IMG/VR virus record: IMGVR_UViG_3300030202_001144
Location: 1-62,896 of that record
Source: a virus
Strand: one strand, 5' to 3'
Length of the DNA stretch: 62,896 nucleotides
Part shown: piece by piece, positions 44,778 through 52,199 of the stretch
Position numbering within the stretch: position 1 is the stretch's first letter
How the letters are laid out: each line of letters starts with the position of its first letter
The notes under the pieces: generated by a model
Databases searched by the model: none
The model's input: only the letters and a program-made list of their open reading frames with translations
Told to the model about the DNA's origin: nothing
Translations under genes and position numbers: made by a program

Positions 44778-47267
44778 TTATCCAACATATGTTAATAATA
44801 CTTCATAAGCACTATCAGAAGGTGTTCCTAAGAAAGCTATTTCTAAATCAGCTGAAGATCTAGTTACATCCGCGTATACTGTTGCTCCACCAGATGTTAT
44901 TACTTCGCATTTTACATCTAAAGCAACAGTCCCAGCTCCGAATACACTAGAGTTTGAAACATCAACTGTAAATGTTCTTACACCACCTGAATCAGCTTTT
45001 GATACATATGCTAAACTTGAGTTTAAAACTATACGTTTACCAAGAGCACCTGTATCAGTTGGAGTAGCCCAAGAACCATCACCTCTTAAGAATGTACTAG
45101 CAGAACCACCGCTTGGTACATAACCTACGTTATTTCCACCGTTATATTTATTCGCTATTACTTCGACAGCTCCTGTGGTTGGAGTAACTTCTATAGCATT
45201 TGATAATCCTGTTGAAGTACCTGAAGTACCTTGAGATACACTAGTTACATTTTGAGTATTTGTATCTGTCCACGGAACGTTAACTACTAATTGATCACTT
45301 GAATTTTTAGTAACACCATAAGTTCTATTAGCAGTTGTTGATTGTGAATTTGCTGCAGGTGTGCTTCCAGTAGAATATCTAATTTTGCCAAGACCAAGTG
45401 TACTAGTGGTCATTGCACTATATGTTGTATTTGTGTCACTCCATGGTACGTTAACAACTAGTTGATTACTTGAATTCTTTTGAATACCATAAGTACGACT
45501 TGCGGTTGCACTAACAGCATTTGCAGCTACAGTTTGTGTAGTGTTGTCTTCTAACTTACCTAAACCTAATGTAGTTGCTGTCATCATACTATATTCAGTA
45601 TTGGTTGGAGTAACCCAAGTACCGTCACCACGTAAGAACGTAGTTGAAGAACCACCAGTTGGAACAATACCTATTGATGTAGTACCACCGTAAATTTTAG
45701 ACTGTACCCATCCATTTGCGGTTACTGTAAACATATCTGAATCAAATCCAGCCACACCTTTTTCAGTAGCACCATCTGTAGATCCTGCACCTGCTATGTT
45801 TTGGTCAGCAAGAACTGTTGTATAGTCTGAAGCAGATGGAGTTGAACTTGCAGCAATTGCATTATTAGCAAAGATAAAGTCACCAACTTCTACAGTATCA
45901 CTAAAGAAAGTACCATCAGTTGTTACTACATAAAAGTCACCTTGATCAAGCGCCACGTTACTACCACCAGTTAACGCTGGTGAGTTTGTACTAGCATTAT
46001 ATCCTCCTTGGAATTTACCAACACCACCAACTTGAGATAATACATATCCTTTAGAAGCAGCATCTGTAGAAGCACTTGGAGTAGCTGGTACTGTTACTTG
46101 ACCAGCAAAACTTGATTGACCTGTACCTGAGACAGTTAATTCACCACCTACAGTTAAATCATTAGTAGTAGTTATATTATTTCCACTAAATGTTGCTGGT
46201 GCATTTATGAGTTGACCATTTGTGTCGTCCCAAGCCATAAATGTATCATCAGATAAAGCAGCATTGTTTTTAAGAACAATAGTACCAGATCCTGTTATTG
46301 TTCCACCACTAATACCACCGTCAGTTGCAATACTTGTTACAGTACCACCTGAGTTTGTATCACTCCAAGGAACATTTACTACTAACTGATTACTAGAATT
46401 TTTCTGTATACCATATGTTCTTGATGCTGTAGCTGAAACTGTATTAGCAGCAACTGTTTGAGTTGTATTGCTAAATAATTTTCCTAGACCAAGAGTAGTA
46501 GCAGTCATCATGCTATAAGTAGTATTCGTATCTGTCCAAGGTACGTTTACTAGCATTTGATCACTAGAGTTTAATTGTACTTTATATGATCTACTTGCTG
46601 TACTTGATACAGTATTACCCGCAACTGATTGCGTAGTATCACTACCAAGTTTTACTAATCCTAATGCAGAAGCTGTTGCTGTACTATATGTAGTGTTAGT
46701 ATCAGGTAATGTAATAGCTAATACATAAGGATCACCAGTTGTACCTGTTCCTGATAAATTAGTACCAGCTGTACCAGTAGCTGCAGTAACTTTTACATAT
46801 TTGTTATTGCTAACTGTTTTATCATCGTTGTCATCATCTCTAAGATACCATTGTGACATAGTACCTGCTGTACCGCTTGAAGCAGCTGTTAAACGACCTT
46901 GATCATCTACTGTAATAGACGCGTTTGTGTAAGATCCAGCTGACACCGCTGTGTCATCTAGTTTAATAGAAATTGTATCAGTTGATGGAACTGATGATGT
47001 TAATCCTGTTCCACCTGCTATTGTTAATGTGTTACCGTCGTTTATTACAGATGAACCTGTATCACCTGCTGCTGTAAAACTATATGAAGCTCCTATGTCT
47101 ACCCAACCAGAACCTGTATATAGCCTAGCTACATCACTTGCGGTATTGTAATAAACTCGTCCTTCGTATAAATTACTACTTGGATCAGAGCCTAAATTCT
47201 CAAATCTTAGTTTTTGCGCCGATGCACCACTACTAAAATCGATATTGTTTACGAATGCTATTGCCAT
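44778..47267 (-). CDS. Large repetitive tail fibre protein
   Basis: An 829-residue Ser/Thr/Gly-rich fibre. A repeat of about 45 residues, with the motif ASRTYGIQKNSSNQLVVNVP then WSDTNTTYSMMTATTLGLGK, occurs about five times, in two groups separated by a middle domain with VTVPATPSASTDAASKGYVL and FLRGDGTWVTP boxes. Repeat units differ at few positions, including a duplicated FLRGDGSWATP. This is typical of elongated trimeric fibres that evolve by unit duplication. The C-terminal domain (VRTFTVDVSNSSVFGAGTVA) may be the receptor-binding or capping part. Confidence 0.75.
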   Translation of the reverse strand: MAIAFVNNIDFSSGASAQKLRFENLGSDPSSNLYEGRVYYNTASDVARLYTGSGWVDIGASYSFTAAGDTGSSVINDGNTLTIAGGTGLTSSVPSTDTISIKLDDTAVSAGSYTNASITVDDQGRLTAASSGTAGTMSQWYLRDDDNDDKTVSNNKYVKVTAATGTAGTNLSGTGTTGDPYVLAITLPDTNTTYSTATASALGLVKLGSDTTQSVAGNTVSSTASRSYKVQLNSSDQMLVNVPWTDTNTTYSMMTATTLGLGKLFSNTTQTVAANTVSATASRTYGIQKNSSNQLVVNVPWSDTNSGGTVTSIATDGGISGGTITGSGTIVLKNNAALSDDTFMAWDDTNGQLINAPATFSGNNITTTNDLTVGGELTVSGTGQSSFAGQVTVPATPSASTDAASKGYVLSQVGGVGKFQGGYNASTNSPALTGGSNVALDQGDFYVVTTDGTFFSDTVEVGDFIFANNAIAASSTPSASDYTTVLADQNIAGAGSTDGATEKGVAGFDSDMFTVTANGWVQSKIYGGTTSIGIVPTGGSSTTFLRGDGTWVTPTNTEYSMMTATTLGLGKLEDNTTQTVAANAVSATASRTYGIQKNSSNQLVVNVPWSDTNTTYSAMTTSTLGLGKIRYSTGSTPAANSQSTTANRTYGVTKNSSDQLVVNVPWTDTNTQNVTSVSQGTSGTSTGLSNAIEVTPTTGAVEVIANKYNGGNNVGYVPSGGSASTFLRGDGSWATPTDTGALGKRIVLNSSLAYVSKADSGGVRTFTVDVSNSSVFGAGTVALDVKCEVITSGGATVYADVTRSSADLEIAFLGTPSDSAYEVLLTYVG

Positions 47268-47274
47268 GTTTTTG

Positions 47275-47979
47275 TTAGTTTAAAAATGCTTTGCCCGCAA
47301 ATGACGAGCTAAATGTTATTGTTAATTGATTTGTGTTTGTATATTCTACCGCACCACCTAAAACAGAAGTATCCCCGGTGTCAACCACTGACACTGATGG
47401 ATATTTTCCTAAGTTATGCGTTATATTCCAAGTAGATGCAGCAGCACCTTGAGTGAAATTAAATGTTTTATCGCCAGCTTCAATATTAAAATGTATAATA
47501 GTATATTGAGATCCTTCTGGAGCTATAACACCATTACCACCTATATATGTTAAAGTAGCGATATAATATTGATTGTTAGTAGGATCTACAACATATGAGT
47601 TTAATTTATAATGACCAAACTGACTTATTTGTTCACCTTCTCCTAGTAATATATCTTTTCCTACTAAATATTCTAAAAATTTTACTACATTTTGACTGTT
47701 TAGTTCTATTATAGATAAATGAACAGTAGTTAATGTATTAAATGCGTCTCCTGATCCACCACCTCCAGATTTTGATATTGTTCCTTCACCACCATTTTCT
47801 GTGTCAGACCATTTAAAAGACATTTGTCCGCCAATATTTACTTTAGCGTTTAAATTTAAATAAGTAGCAACATCTTTAGCTGTAAACTGTTTGGTTCGCC
47901 TGTTAGATGCTTCTGTTCCTATCCATGCATCATTGTCTGTAACTGTTCTATCGTACGGATATGAACTTATTCTAGCCAT
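47275..47979 (-). CDS. Tail fibre/appendage protein
   Basis: A 234-residue protein. Its N-terminus (MARISSYPYDRTVTDNDAWI, then GTEASNRRTKQFTAKDVATY) is a conserved attachment module also seen in shortened form in the next gene (ISTYTVGTPKASDMVLGTQL). The C-terminus (STWNITHNLGKYPSVSVVDT) is a common small capping domain of phage fibres. It probably connects or tips the fibre complex. Confidence 0.7.
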   Translation of the reverse strand: MARISSYPYDRTVTDNDAWIGTEASNRRTKQFTAKDVATYLNLNAKVNIGGQMSFKWSDTENGGEGTISKSGGGGSGDAFNTLTTVHLSIIELNSQNVVKFLEYLVGKDILLGEGEQISQFGHYKLNSYVVDPTNNQYYIATLTYIGGNGVIAPEGSQYTIIHFNIEAGDKTFNFTQGAAASTWNITHNLGKYPSVSVVDTGDTSVLGGAVEYTNTNQLTITFSSSFAGKAFLN

Positions 47980-47994
47980 TTTTTTTAAATTTTA

Positions 47995-48456
47995 TTATGA
48001 ATATACTCTAATTTCTATAGATCCAGCTACTAATTTAGCGTCAGCACCACCAGTTAATATAGTTATTATACTTGTGCTTGTTCTTGTCCATCTAACCACT
48101 GTTCCGTCGTTATTACCACCGTTTACGAACACTTGTACTTTGTCAGCTGTAAAAGGCGTACCAGAATTTGTTATTGTATAAACACCTGCACCTGTTCTTG
48201 CTAATGTCATTGTGCCAGGTATAGTATTTTGTAGCTGAATTGATGTTGGAGCGTTAGTTCCAGTCTGTGTTAATAACGCGGAGTACAGTGTATAACCTAA
48301 TGTTCCGATAGATTTAGCTAAATCGGTTATTTGTTGTACTGTAAAATTTCTTGTTTTGTTAGTATCTCCCTCTATATTTGGATCCGCAAGCTGAGTTCCA
48401 AGAACCATATCGCTTGCTTTGGGAGTTCCTACTGTATATGTGCTTATATCTGCCAT
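47995..48456 (-). CDS. Tail fibre/appendage protein (short)
   Basis: A 153-residue protein with the same kind of N-terminal module as its neighbour (GTPKASDMVLGTQLADPNIE, then TRNFTVQQITDLA). The C-terminal beta domain (ADKVQVFVNGGNNDGTVVRW) is likely solvent exposed. It looks like a short fibre or adaptor made with the preceding fibre genes. Confidence 0.68.
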   Translation of the reverse strand: MADISTYTVGTPKASDMVLGTQLADPNIEGDTNKTRNFTVQQITDLAKSIGTLGYTLYSALLTQTGTNAPTSIQLQNTIPGTMTLARTGAGVYTITNSGTPFTADKVQVFVNGGNNDGTVVRWTRTSTSIITILTGGADAKLVAGSIEIRVYS

Positions 48457-48467
48457 TTTTTGCTATT

Positions 48468-48707
48468 TTAACTTTTTGGTTTTGTTCCTTTACCGTAATT
48501 ACCTCTATTTTGCGCTACTTTTACGAATCTTTTTTTAGTATGATCGTAATCTTTGTCTAACAACCAGTTAATACCGTGTTTTTTTGCAGCTTTTCTTCTT
48601 TTTCGCTGATTTTCTGCCTTTTTTTGTCTTCTACTAGGCGTTTTTGCAGCGGCAAGATCTCTTTTTGCTTTTGCTTTAGCGGCTTTAGGACTTAGTTTTT
48701 GAGGCAT
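48468..48707 (-). CDS. Small highly basic protein
   Basis: A 79-residue protein in which Lys/Arg/Ala dominate (KAAKAKAKRDLAAAKTPSRR, QKKAENQRKRRKAAKKHG), ending in a Tyr/Asp-containing segment. A DNA-condensing or capsid-interior role is plausible. It is the second gene of the late transcript. Confidence 0.65.
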   Translation of the reverse strand: MPQKLSPKAAKAKAKRDLAAAKTPSRRQKKAENQRKRRKAAKKHGINWLLDKDYDHTKKRFVKVAQNRGNYGKGTKPKS

Positions 48708-48712
48708 TTTTT

Positions 48713-49075
48713 TTATAAATTAGAATAACCAGCTCCTTTTGCAAAAATTTTCATGAAATTATTAACTCTATCTTTAAATGAAGGTTTTGTAACTGGCTTC
48801 GGTAATACAGGAGCAGTTCCTGTTGAATCATTTACTGGTACAGGCTTAGGTCTAGTATCATCATGCTTCTTTCTTTCTGCTGCATCTGCTAAATCTTTAG
48901 CCTTTGCATTAGCAAATTTATCATGAACTTCATATTTAGCTGCTTGAGCTAATGAATCAAGCTTAGAAACATGATTTTGTTTACCTGGATGTCCTTTTCC
49001 ACCGTCTTTTTTGCTGGCATGAACCGCTTTTCTTTGTGCTGCAGACTTATATCCGCCGTGTTTACCTTTTCCCAT
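48713..49075 (-). CDS. Small basic protein, first gene of the late block
   Basis: A 120-residue protein (MGKGKHGGYKSAAQRKAVHA, then SKKDGGKGHPGKQNHVSK) with a basic, Gly/His-rich N-terminus and a more structured helical middle. It is the first gene after the divergent control region on the minus strand. Function unknown; probably nucleic acid- or virion-associated. Confidence 0.65.
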   Translation of the reverse strand: MGKGKHGGYKSAAQRKAVHASKKDGGKGHPGKQNHVSKLDSLAQAAKYEVHDKFANAKAKDLADAAERKKHDDTRPKPVPVNDSTGTAPVLPKPVTKPSFKDRVNNFMKIFAKGAGYSNL

Positions 49076-49372
49076 AATTTTTTATTTAGAGTGTATATAT
49101 ATATCCTTACAGGTTTTTTAGCTAATTTACATTGTGACACAGCTACTTATTAATAATAGTATATATAGATATTATACTTAGTATAATATCATAAGGGGTT
49201 ACTTATAGAGGGTTATGGGGTTACTACCTATTTTTTGACATAGCTTTTTTTTAGGAAAGTCGTTTTGTTTTTGCCGGGTTGCCCTTTGTTTTAGAGATTT
49301 GCAATAACGTTTTTACCTTTGGTTTGTAATACCGTCTAGCTTTTTAGCTTTTTTTATAGTGCTATGCGAGTC
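49076..49372. promoter_or_regulatory. Divergent control region between late and early modules
   Basis: About 390 bp without genes separate the first minus-strand gene (ends 49075) from the first plus-strand gene (49466). It holds a long AT run (TATATATATATCC) that could be a minus-strand -10 region, a 23-bp inverted repeat at 49168-49190, and T-rich tracts. Plus-strand promoters of the phage type follow at 49373 and 49409. No minus-strand copy of that promoter is seen, so late genes must use another signal. Confidence 0.6.
49168..49190. promoter_or_regulatory. Perfect inverted repeat (possible operator)
   Basis: GATATTATAC-TTA-GTATAATATC: two perfect 10-bp arms around a 3-bp centre, lying midway between divergent modules. 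The symmetry and AT-richness suit binding of a dimeric regulator; each arm also holds TATAAT-like sequences in both directions. No second copy was found in the window. Confidence 0.55.
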
Positions 49373-49404
49373 ACGGACTTGCGAGTGAATGATTACGATG
49401 GAAA
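49373..49404 (+). promoter_or_regulatory. Degenerate copy of the phage promoter
   Basis: ACGGACTT with the standard 16-bp spacer, but the downstream box reads GATGGAAA rather than GATAATAT. It lies 36 bp before the intact promoter at 49409 and looks like a partly decayed tandem duplicate. Confidence 0.45.
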
Positions 49405-49408
49405 CTTC

Positions 49409-49440
49409 ACGGACTTATGTCTATGTTATGTAGATACTAT
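49409..49440 (+). promoter_or_regulatory. Phage promoter copy 1 (ACGGACTT-N16-GATACTAT)
   Basis: Upstream box ACGGACTT (49409-49416), 16-bp spacer, downstream box GATACTAT (49433-49440), 25 bp before the first plus-strand gene. The same two boxes with exactly the same spacing recur before six other genes or gene groups. Confidence 0.75.
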
Positions 49441-49465
49441 ATTTGAATTTAAAAAATAATATACT

Positions 49466-49720
49466 ATGAGTAACACAAAGAAAACTAAAGTAAACACATT
49501 GCAAACTAAAAGATTTGTAATACGTAAGTCATTAATCGGTAAGAATACTGTAATCGTATTCACTAATCACAAAGGTGATAAATGCGAGTACAATCACGAT
49601 GTAGTCTATAACCAATTAAAAGACAAGTTCGAGTCAATGCCATGCTTCGCTAAGTATTCCAGTTATACCAATAGCAAGAATCTACCAAAGTTTGTCCGTG
49701 ACTTAGAAGTCATTATGTAG
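49466..49720 (+). CDS. Small basic early protein (paralogue A)
   Basis: An 84-residue protein that is a close paralogue of the next gene (shared KRFVIRKxLIGKN, then YNHDxVYNQLKxKFxxMPCF and LPKFVRDL). The core resembles a small alpha/beta DNA- or RNA-binding domain; the function is unknown. It forms a compact cassette with its own promoter and terminator and is the first gene of the plus-strand module, so probably expressed very early, possibly against a host function. Confidence 0.72.
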   Translation: MSNTKKTKVNTLQTKRFVIRKSLIGKNTVIVFTNHKGDKCEYNHDVVYNQLKDKFESMPCFAKYSSYTNSKNLPKFVRDLEVIM

Positions 49721-49727
49721 TGTAAGC

Positions 49728-49758
49728 AAAGAGGTAACTTCGGTTGCCTCTTTCTTTT
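49728..49758 (+). terminator. Intrinsic terminator with UUCG tetraloop
   Basis: AAAGAGGTAAC-TTCG-GTTGCCTCTTT: 11 bp (one T-G pair) closed by a C(UUCG)G tetraloop, followed by CTTTT. Ends the transcript of paralogue A. Confidence 0.88.
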
Positions 49759-49777
49759 ACCCTCTGCCCTGACCTTC

Positions 49778-49809
49778 ACGGACTTGCATAATGATTTAAA
49801 CGATACTAT
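49778..49809 (+). promoter_or_regulatory. Phage promoter copy 2 (ACGGACTT-N16-GATACTAT)
   Basis: ACGGACTT at 49778-49785, 16-bp spacer, GATACTAT at 49802-49809, 25 bp before the ATG at 49835. Box distance and leader length are identical to copy 1, consistent with duplication of the whole cassette. Confidence 0.75.
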
Positions 49810-49834
49810 TTCTGAATTTAAAAAATATATAACT

Positions 49835-50074
49835 ATGAGTAAAAATCAAAACTTAGTCACAAAAAGGTTTGTCATTAGAAAGACCTTAATTGGTAAAAAT
49901 GTAGTAATTACTTTTACTAATAAAAACAACGAGCAATGCACTTATAACCATGACCTGGTTTATAATCAACTAAAAGAGAAGTTTGATAATATGCCTTGCT
50001 TCAATAAATATGGCAATTATACTAACACTAATAACTTACCTAAGTTTGTTAGAGATTTAAAGAAATTAGTATAA
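49835..50074 (+). CDS. Small basic early protein (paralogue B)
   Basis: A 79-residue paralogue of the preceding gene: KRFVIRKTLIGKN, CTYNHDLVYNQLKEKFDNMP, NLPKFVRDLKKLV. An ATG at 49784 is in frame, but it lies within the promoter, so the start at 49835 (MSKNQNLV) is chosen; this also aligns with paralogue A. Two copies with separate promoters and terminators imply dosage or diverged targets. Function unknown. Confidence 0.72.
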   Translation: MSKNQNLVTKRFVIRKTLIGKNVVITFTNKNNEQCTYNHDLVYNQLKEKFDNMPCFNKYGNYTNTNNLPKFVRDLKKLV

Positions 50075-50089
50075 TTAATTAGTGACATT

Positions 50090-50122
50090 AGGCTATTACT
50101 ATTATAATCTTAATAGCCTTTT
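50090..50122 (+). terminator. Intrinsic terminator
   Basis: AGGCTATTA / TAATAGCCT (9 bp) around a 12-nt AT-rich loop, followed by TTTTG. Closes the paralogue B transcript. Confidence 0.8.
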
Positions 50123-50153
50123 GTCATTTATTATTCTAACTGATGTCACCTCC

Positions 50154-50185
50154 ACGGACTTGCGTGATATTCCTTGCGATAATAT
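50154..50185 (+). promoter_or_regulatory. Phage promoter copy 3 (ACGGACTT-N16-GATAATAT)
   Basis: ACGGACTT at 50154-50161, spacer of 16, GATAATAT at 50178-50185. The leader to the ATG at 50262 is 76 nt, longer than in the other copies. Confidence 0.72.
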
Positions 50186-50261
50186 ATATAACAAGTTGCA
50201 CATCAAGAGATAGTGCATTGAGCATACTAACAATTTTTAATAACTAAATAAATTATCACCT

Positions 50262-50498
50262 ATGAACTATGAAGAACTAAACTACTTACTAGCTCAACAT
50301 ACTGAGATAAACTACGTAGATGACTGCGAAGTTTTCTTTGATGATAATAACTTAAACATAGAAGACTACAAAGATTATAAATTTATACTCTTTGAATACA
50401 CCTCTGATATGGTTGAACTAATTGAATCACTCACGTCTAACAACATAAAATACACTAAAGAAACTGACGAGTGGGGACTAGATTATATATTAATCTAA
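50262..50498 (+). CDS. Small acidic protein, unknown function
   Basis: A 78-residue protein with strong negative charge (NYVDDCEVFFDDNNLNIEDY) and an alpha/beta alternation ending in WGLDYILI. Acidic small proteins expressed early by phages often mimic DNA or bind host enzymes; that is only a possibility here. It is served by promoter copy 3. Confidence 0.65.
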   Translation: MNYEELNYLLAQHTEINYVDDCEVFFDDNNLNIEDYKDYKFILFEYTSDMVELIESLTSNNIKYTKETDEWGLDYILI

Positions 50499-50499
50499 C

Positions 50500-50531
50500 A
50501 CAGACTTAATAATAACAAGTAACGATAATAT
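50500..50531 (+). promoter_or_regulatory. Phage promoter copy 4, leaderless (ACAGACTT-N16-GATAATAT)
   Basis: ACAGACTT at 50500-50507, spacer 16, GATAATAT at 50524-50531. With GATAAT as the -10 hexamer, six bases (ATTAAT) separate it from the ATG at 50536, so the expected start point coincides with the A of ATG: a leaderless mRNA. Confidence 0.68.
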
Positions 50532-50535
50532 TAAT

Positions 50536-50784
50536 ATGGAAAATTTATACGAACAACTGCTACCTAAAGTAAAATACGGTCTTAATAAAAACAAGGCTAG
50601 TTATAGTAGCACAGTAAAACATATCATCGCTAAGCTTCATGTTTACGATAGATATACTCAAATGACAATAGAAGAAATACGAACACTAGCTACCTTTTCT
50701 GATCAAGATTTATTTACTTGGTCTACATTCGATTGGAAATGGGGCAATAAATTATTTAAACAAGATGAAGAAAAAAAATCATAA
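50536..50784 (+). CDS. Small protein expressed from a leaderless promoter, unknown function
   Basis: An 82-residue protein, mostly helical (MENLYEQLLPKVKYGLNKNK, then HIIAKLHVYDRYTQMTIEEI) with a Trp-rich end (FTWSTFDWKWGNKLF). No other in-frame ATG lies near the 5' end, so the leaderless arrangement is not an artefact of start choice. The 3' end overlaps the start of a 54-aa membrane protein by 20 bp. Confidence 0.65.
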   Translation: MENLYEQLLPKVKYGLNKNKASYSSTVKHIIAKLHVYDRYTQMTIEEIRTLATFSDQDLFTWSTFDWKWGNKLFKQDEEKKS

Positions 50785-50929
50785 AACAATAGTAAAAGTA
50801 ACAGACTTAATTATTCAAGCGTGGATATATAGTTTGATGGGTTTAACTATCATTGGTATGTTAACTTTAATATTTGGTTTTATTACTGGTGAAGCAGATT
50901 TTCCTGCATCATTTGGTATATATGGATAA
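50765..50929 (+). CDS. Small single-pass membrane protein, 54 aa
   Basis: ATG at 50765 lies inside the 3' end of the preceding gene in another frame; stop TAA at 50927-50929. The product starts MKKKNHKTIVKVTD and has a hydrophobic stretch (WIYSLMGLTIIGMLTLIFGF) at residues about 20-39. The basic N-terminus predicts the N-in orientation. Similar nested TM ORFs occur at 51553 and 54640. Confidence 0.6.
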   Translation: MKKKNHKTIVKVTDLIIQAWIYSLMGLTIIGMLTLIFGFITGEADFPASFGIYG

Positions 50930-50941
50930 GCCTCTAGAGGC
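50930..50941. repeat. 12-bp perfect palindrome
   Basis: GCCTCTAGAGGC directly after the stop of the 54-aa gene and three bases before the mini tRNA-like element. It could form a short hairpin or serve as a protein site; position suggests a boundary for RNA processing. Confidence 0.45.
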
Positions 50942-50944
50942 AAT

Positions 50945-50993
50945 GGAGCATACTACGGTACTAAGGTGTGGGTTCGACTCCCACTATGCTCCC
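50945..50993 (+). ncRNA. Mini tRNA-like element: acceptor stem plus T-arm only
   Basis: GGAGCAT (50945-50951) pairs perfectly with ATGCTCC (50986-50992). Between them is a canonical T-arm, GTGGG-TTCGACT-CCCAC, and only 16 nt (ACTACGGTACTAAGGT) where the D and anticodon arms should be. The result is close to the minimal minihelix known to be recognised by RNase P and the tRNA 3' end enzymes. It cannot decode. A gene starts 13 nt downstream, so the element may define that mRNA's 5' end. Confidence 0.7.
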
Positions 50994-51006
50994 TAAAATT
51001 ATAATT

Positions 51007-51366
51007 ATGAATTGGAAACAAAAACAACTATGGCTTGAAGACTGCTTTGTAAGAGCTATGCTTCATGAACATAATATTGTAGAAACTACTACAAAAAGAC
51101 AATGGCGTAATGGTACACGTCAGTTTAAGTTACCAACAGGTCAAACGCTAGCAACCTATAAATCAGGTATGGTTCGTAGATGTGATAGTAGTGACAGAGT
51201 TTATCAGATTAATCCTCAATATAAAAGAAAAGTTAGATGGATGTATCTTGATGGTATTGATTTAGTCACAAAAGAATACACAACTACGTCACGAGTAAAG
51301 ATCTGGTCAGGTTTAGCTAGACTAAACTATTTATTACAGTATTATCTTAAAAACTATAAAAAATGA
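51007..51366 (+). CDS. Small basic protein, unknown function
   Basis: A 119-residue basic protein (MNWKQKQLWLEDCFVRAMLH) with a beta-rich middle (RQFKLPTGQTLATYKSGMVR) and a C-terminal helix. The start at 51007 is preferred over an in-frame ATG at 50968 that lies inside the T-arm of the tRNA-like element. Possible nucleic-acid binding from charge; no family recognised. Confidence 0.68.
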   Translation: MNWKQKQLWLEDCFVRAMLHEHNIVETTTKRQWRNGTRQFKLPTGQTLATYKSGMVRRCDSSDRVYQINPQYKRKVRWMYLDGIDLVTKEYTTTSRVKIWSGLARLNYLLQYYLKNYKK

Positions 51367-51578
51367 ATGGAGACTTATATTTATTTGTACTAGACTTTGA
51401 AGATGGTAGAGTGTATAAATACTTATACCCTGAAGTTGTACAAAACGAGGATGGTAAGGTTGTGGAAAATGACCACGAATCTTATTTAGTCCAGTTAGGA
51501 CATAAAGCAACTAACTGTGAATGGATGATAACTAAATACGAAGAAATAATAGATGAAGCATACACAAAATTTAATTAG
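51363..51578 (+). CDS. Small acidic protein, unknown function
   Basis: A 71-residue acidic protein (MNGDLYLFVLDFEDGRVYKY, then GHKATNCEWMITKYEEIIDE). It starts 4 bp before the upstream stop, so translation is coupled. Resembles phage small proteins that bind partner proteins; nothing diagnostic is seen. Confidence 0.65.
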   Translation: MNGDLYLFVLDFEDGRVYKYLYPEVVQNEDGKVVENDHESYLVQLGHKATNCEWMITKYEEIIDEAYTKFN

Positions 51579-51750
51579 TAAACTATTGATGTTTGCATTA
51601 GTTTACTTTGTAGGTATTTTTACTGCTATGTATTACTGCTACAAGCAACCACTTGATGAGCATATTCTAATACATAATAGAGAAATTAATTTTCCTGATC
51701 AAGAATGTTATACTAGGTCAGACATACACTTAATAATATATGGTGAATAA
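51553..51750 (+). CDS. Small single-pass membrane protein, 65 aa
   Basis: Starts inside the 3' end of the preceding gene in another frame (26-bp overlap). The first 30 residues hold a hydrophobic segment (LISKLLMFALVYFVGIFTAM) after a short basic N-terminus; the rest is polar and Cys-containing (FPDQECYTRSDIHL). Likely an inner-membrane peptide of the infected cell. Confidence 0.58.
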   Translation: MKHTQNLISKLLMFALVYFVGIFTAMYYCYKQPLDEHILIHNREINFPDQECYTRSDIHLIIYGE

Positions 51751-51757
51751 TATCTAC

Positions 51758-51789
51758 ACGAACTTAATAAAATTTACTTCAGATAATAT
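51758..51789 (+). promoter_or_regulatory. Phage promoter copy 5 (ACGAACTT-N16-GATAATAT)
   Basis: ACGAACTT at 51758-51765, spacer 16, GATAATAT at 51782-51789, ATG at 51810 (20-nt leader). The upstream box has one change from ACGGACTT. Confidence 0.7.
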
Positions 51790-51809
51790 TAATGTAAAAA
51801 ATAATTATT

Positions 51810-51998
51810 ATGTGGTGTAAATGTGGTAACAAACTGCCGCAAGTCAGAGTTGACTACGGCTATAAAAAATGTGTGCAATGTTCTGATACAGAGCAAGTTA
51901 GCTATGTACCAATCATTACTCACAAAACTGGTAACACAATACAAATTGTTAGTCAAGCAGTATCTGCCAGTGTACATAAAGCTTGGCGACGTAAATAA
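51810..51998 (+). CDS. Small zinc-ribbon-like protein, 62 aa
   Basis: Two cysteine pairs, MWCKCGNK (C3, C5) and KKCVQCSD (C21, C24), suggest a small Zn ribbon, followed by a helix-rich basic tail (SASVHKAWRRK). A plus-strand overlapping frame begins at 51823, but this frame has the promoter spacing and Cys pattern. May bind nucleic acid or a host polymerase. Confidence 0.6.
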   Translation: MWCKCGNKLPQVRVDYGYKKCVQCSDTEQVSYVPIITHKTGNTIQIVSQAVSASVHKAWRRK

Positions 51999-52005
51999 AA
52001 TAACT

Positions 52006-52197
52006 ATGGCAAAAATGAAAGAATTAGATCGAGTTGCACAAGTTGTAGCCGAGAATATGTTAGAACAATTATATGAGAATATACATTGGTCTATGCCCGC
52101 AGATGAAAATCTTGAAGGCGATGAATACATGCAAATGCATAACTATATAATGTCAAGAGCATTACATTATATGTTTAAACTTACAAAAAAGAAATAA
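52006..52197 (+). CDS. Small helical protein, 63 aa
   Basis: ATG at 52006 is 7 bp after the preceding stop. The product (MAKMKELDRVAQVVAENMLE, then YMQMHNYIMSRALHYMFKL) is predicted helical. An upstream in-frame extension to 51823 would overlap the zinc-ribbon gene almost entirely and is rejected. Function unknown. Confidence 0.6.
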   Translation: MAKMKELDRVAQVVAENMLEQLYENIHWSMPADENLEGDEYMQMHNYIMSRALHYMFKLTKKK

Positions 52198-52199
52198 CT

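Noticed and set aside
50801-50832. ACAGACTT followed by GATATATA as a further promoter copy
   Set aside because: Spacer is 15 rather than 16 and the sites lie within the coding sequence of the 54-aa membrane protein, with no gene start after it.
51789-52130. Minus-strand ORF in the accessory region
   Set aside because: Runs against the plus-strand genes and promoter copy 5 and has no leader or motif.
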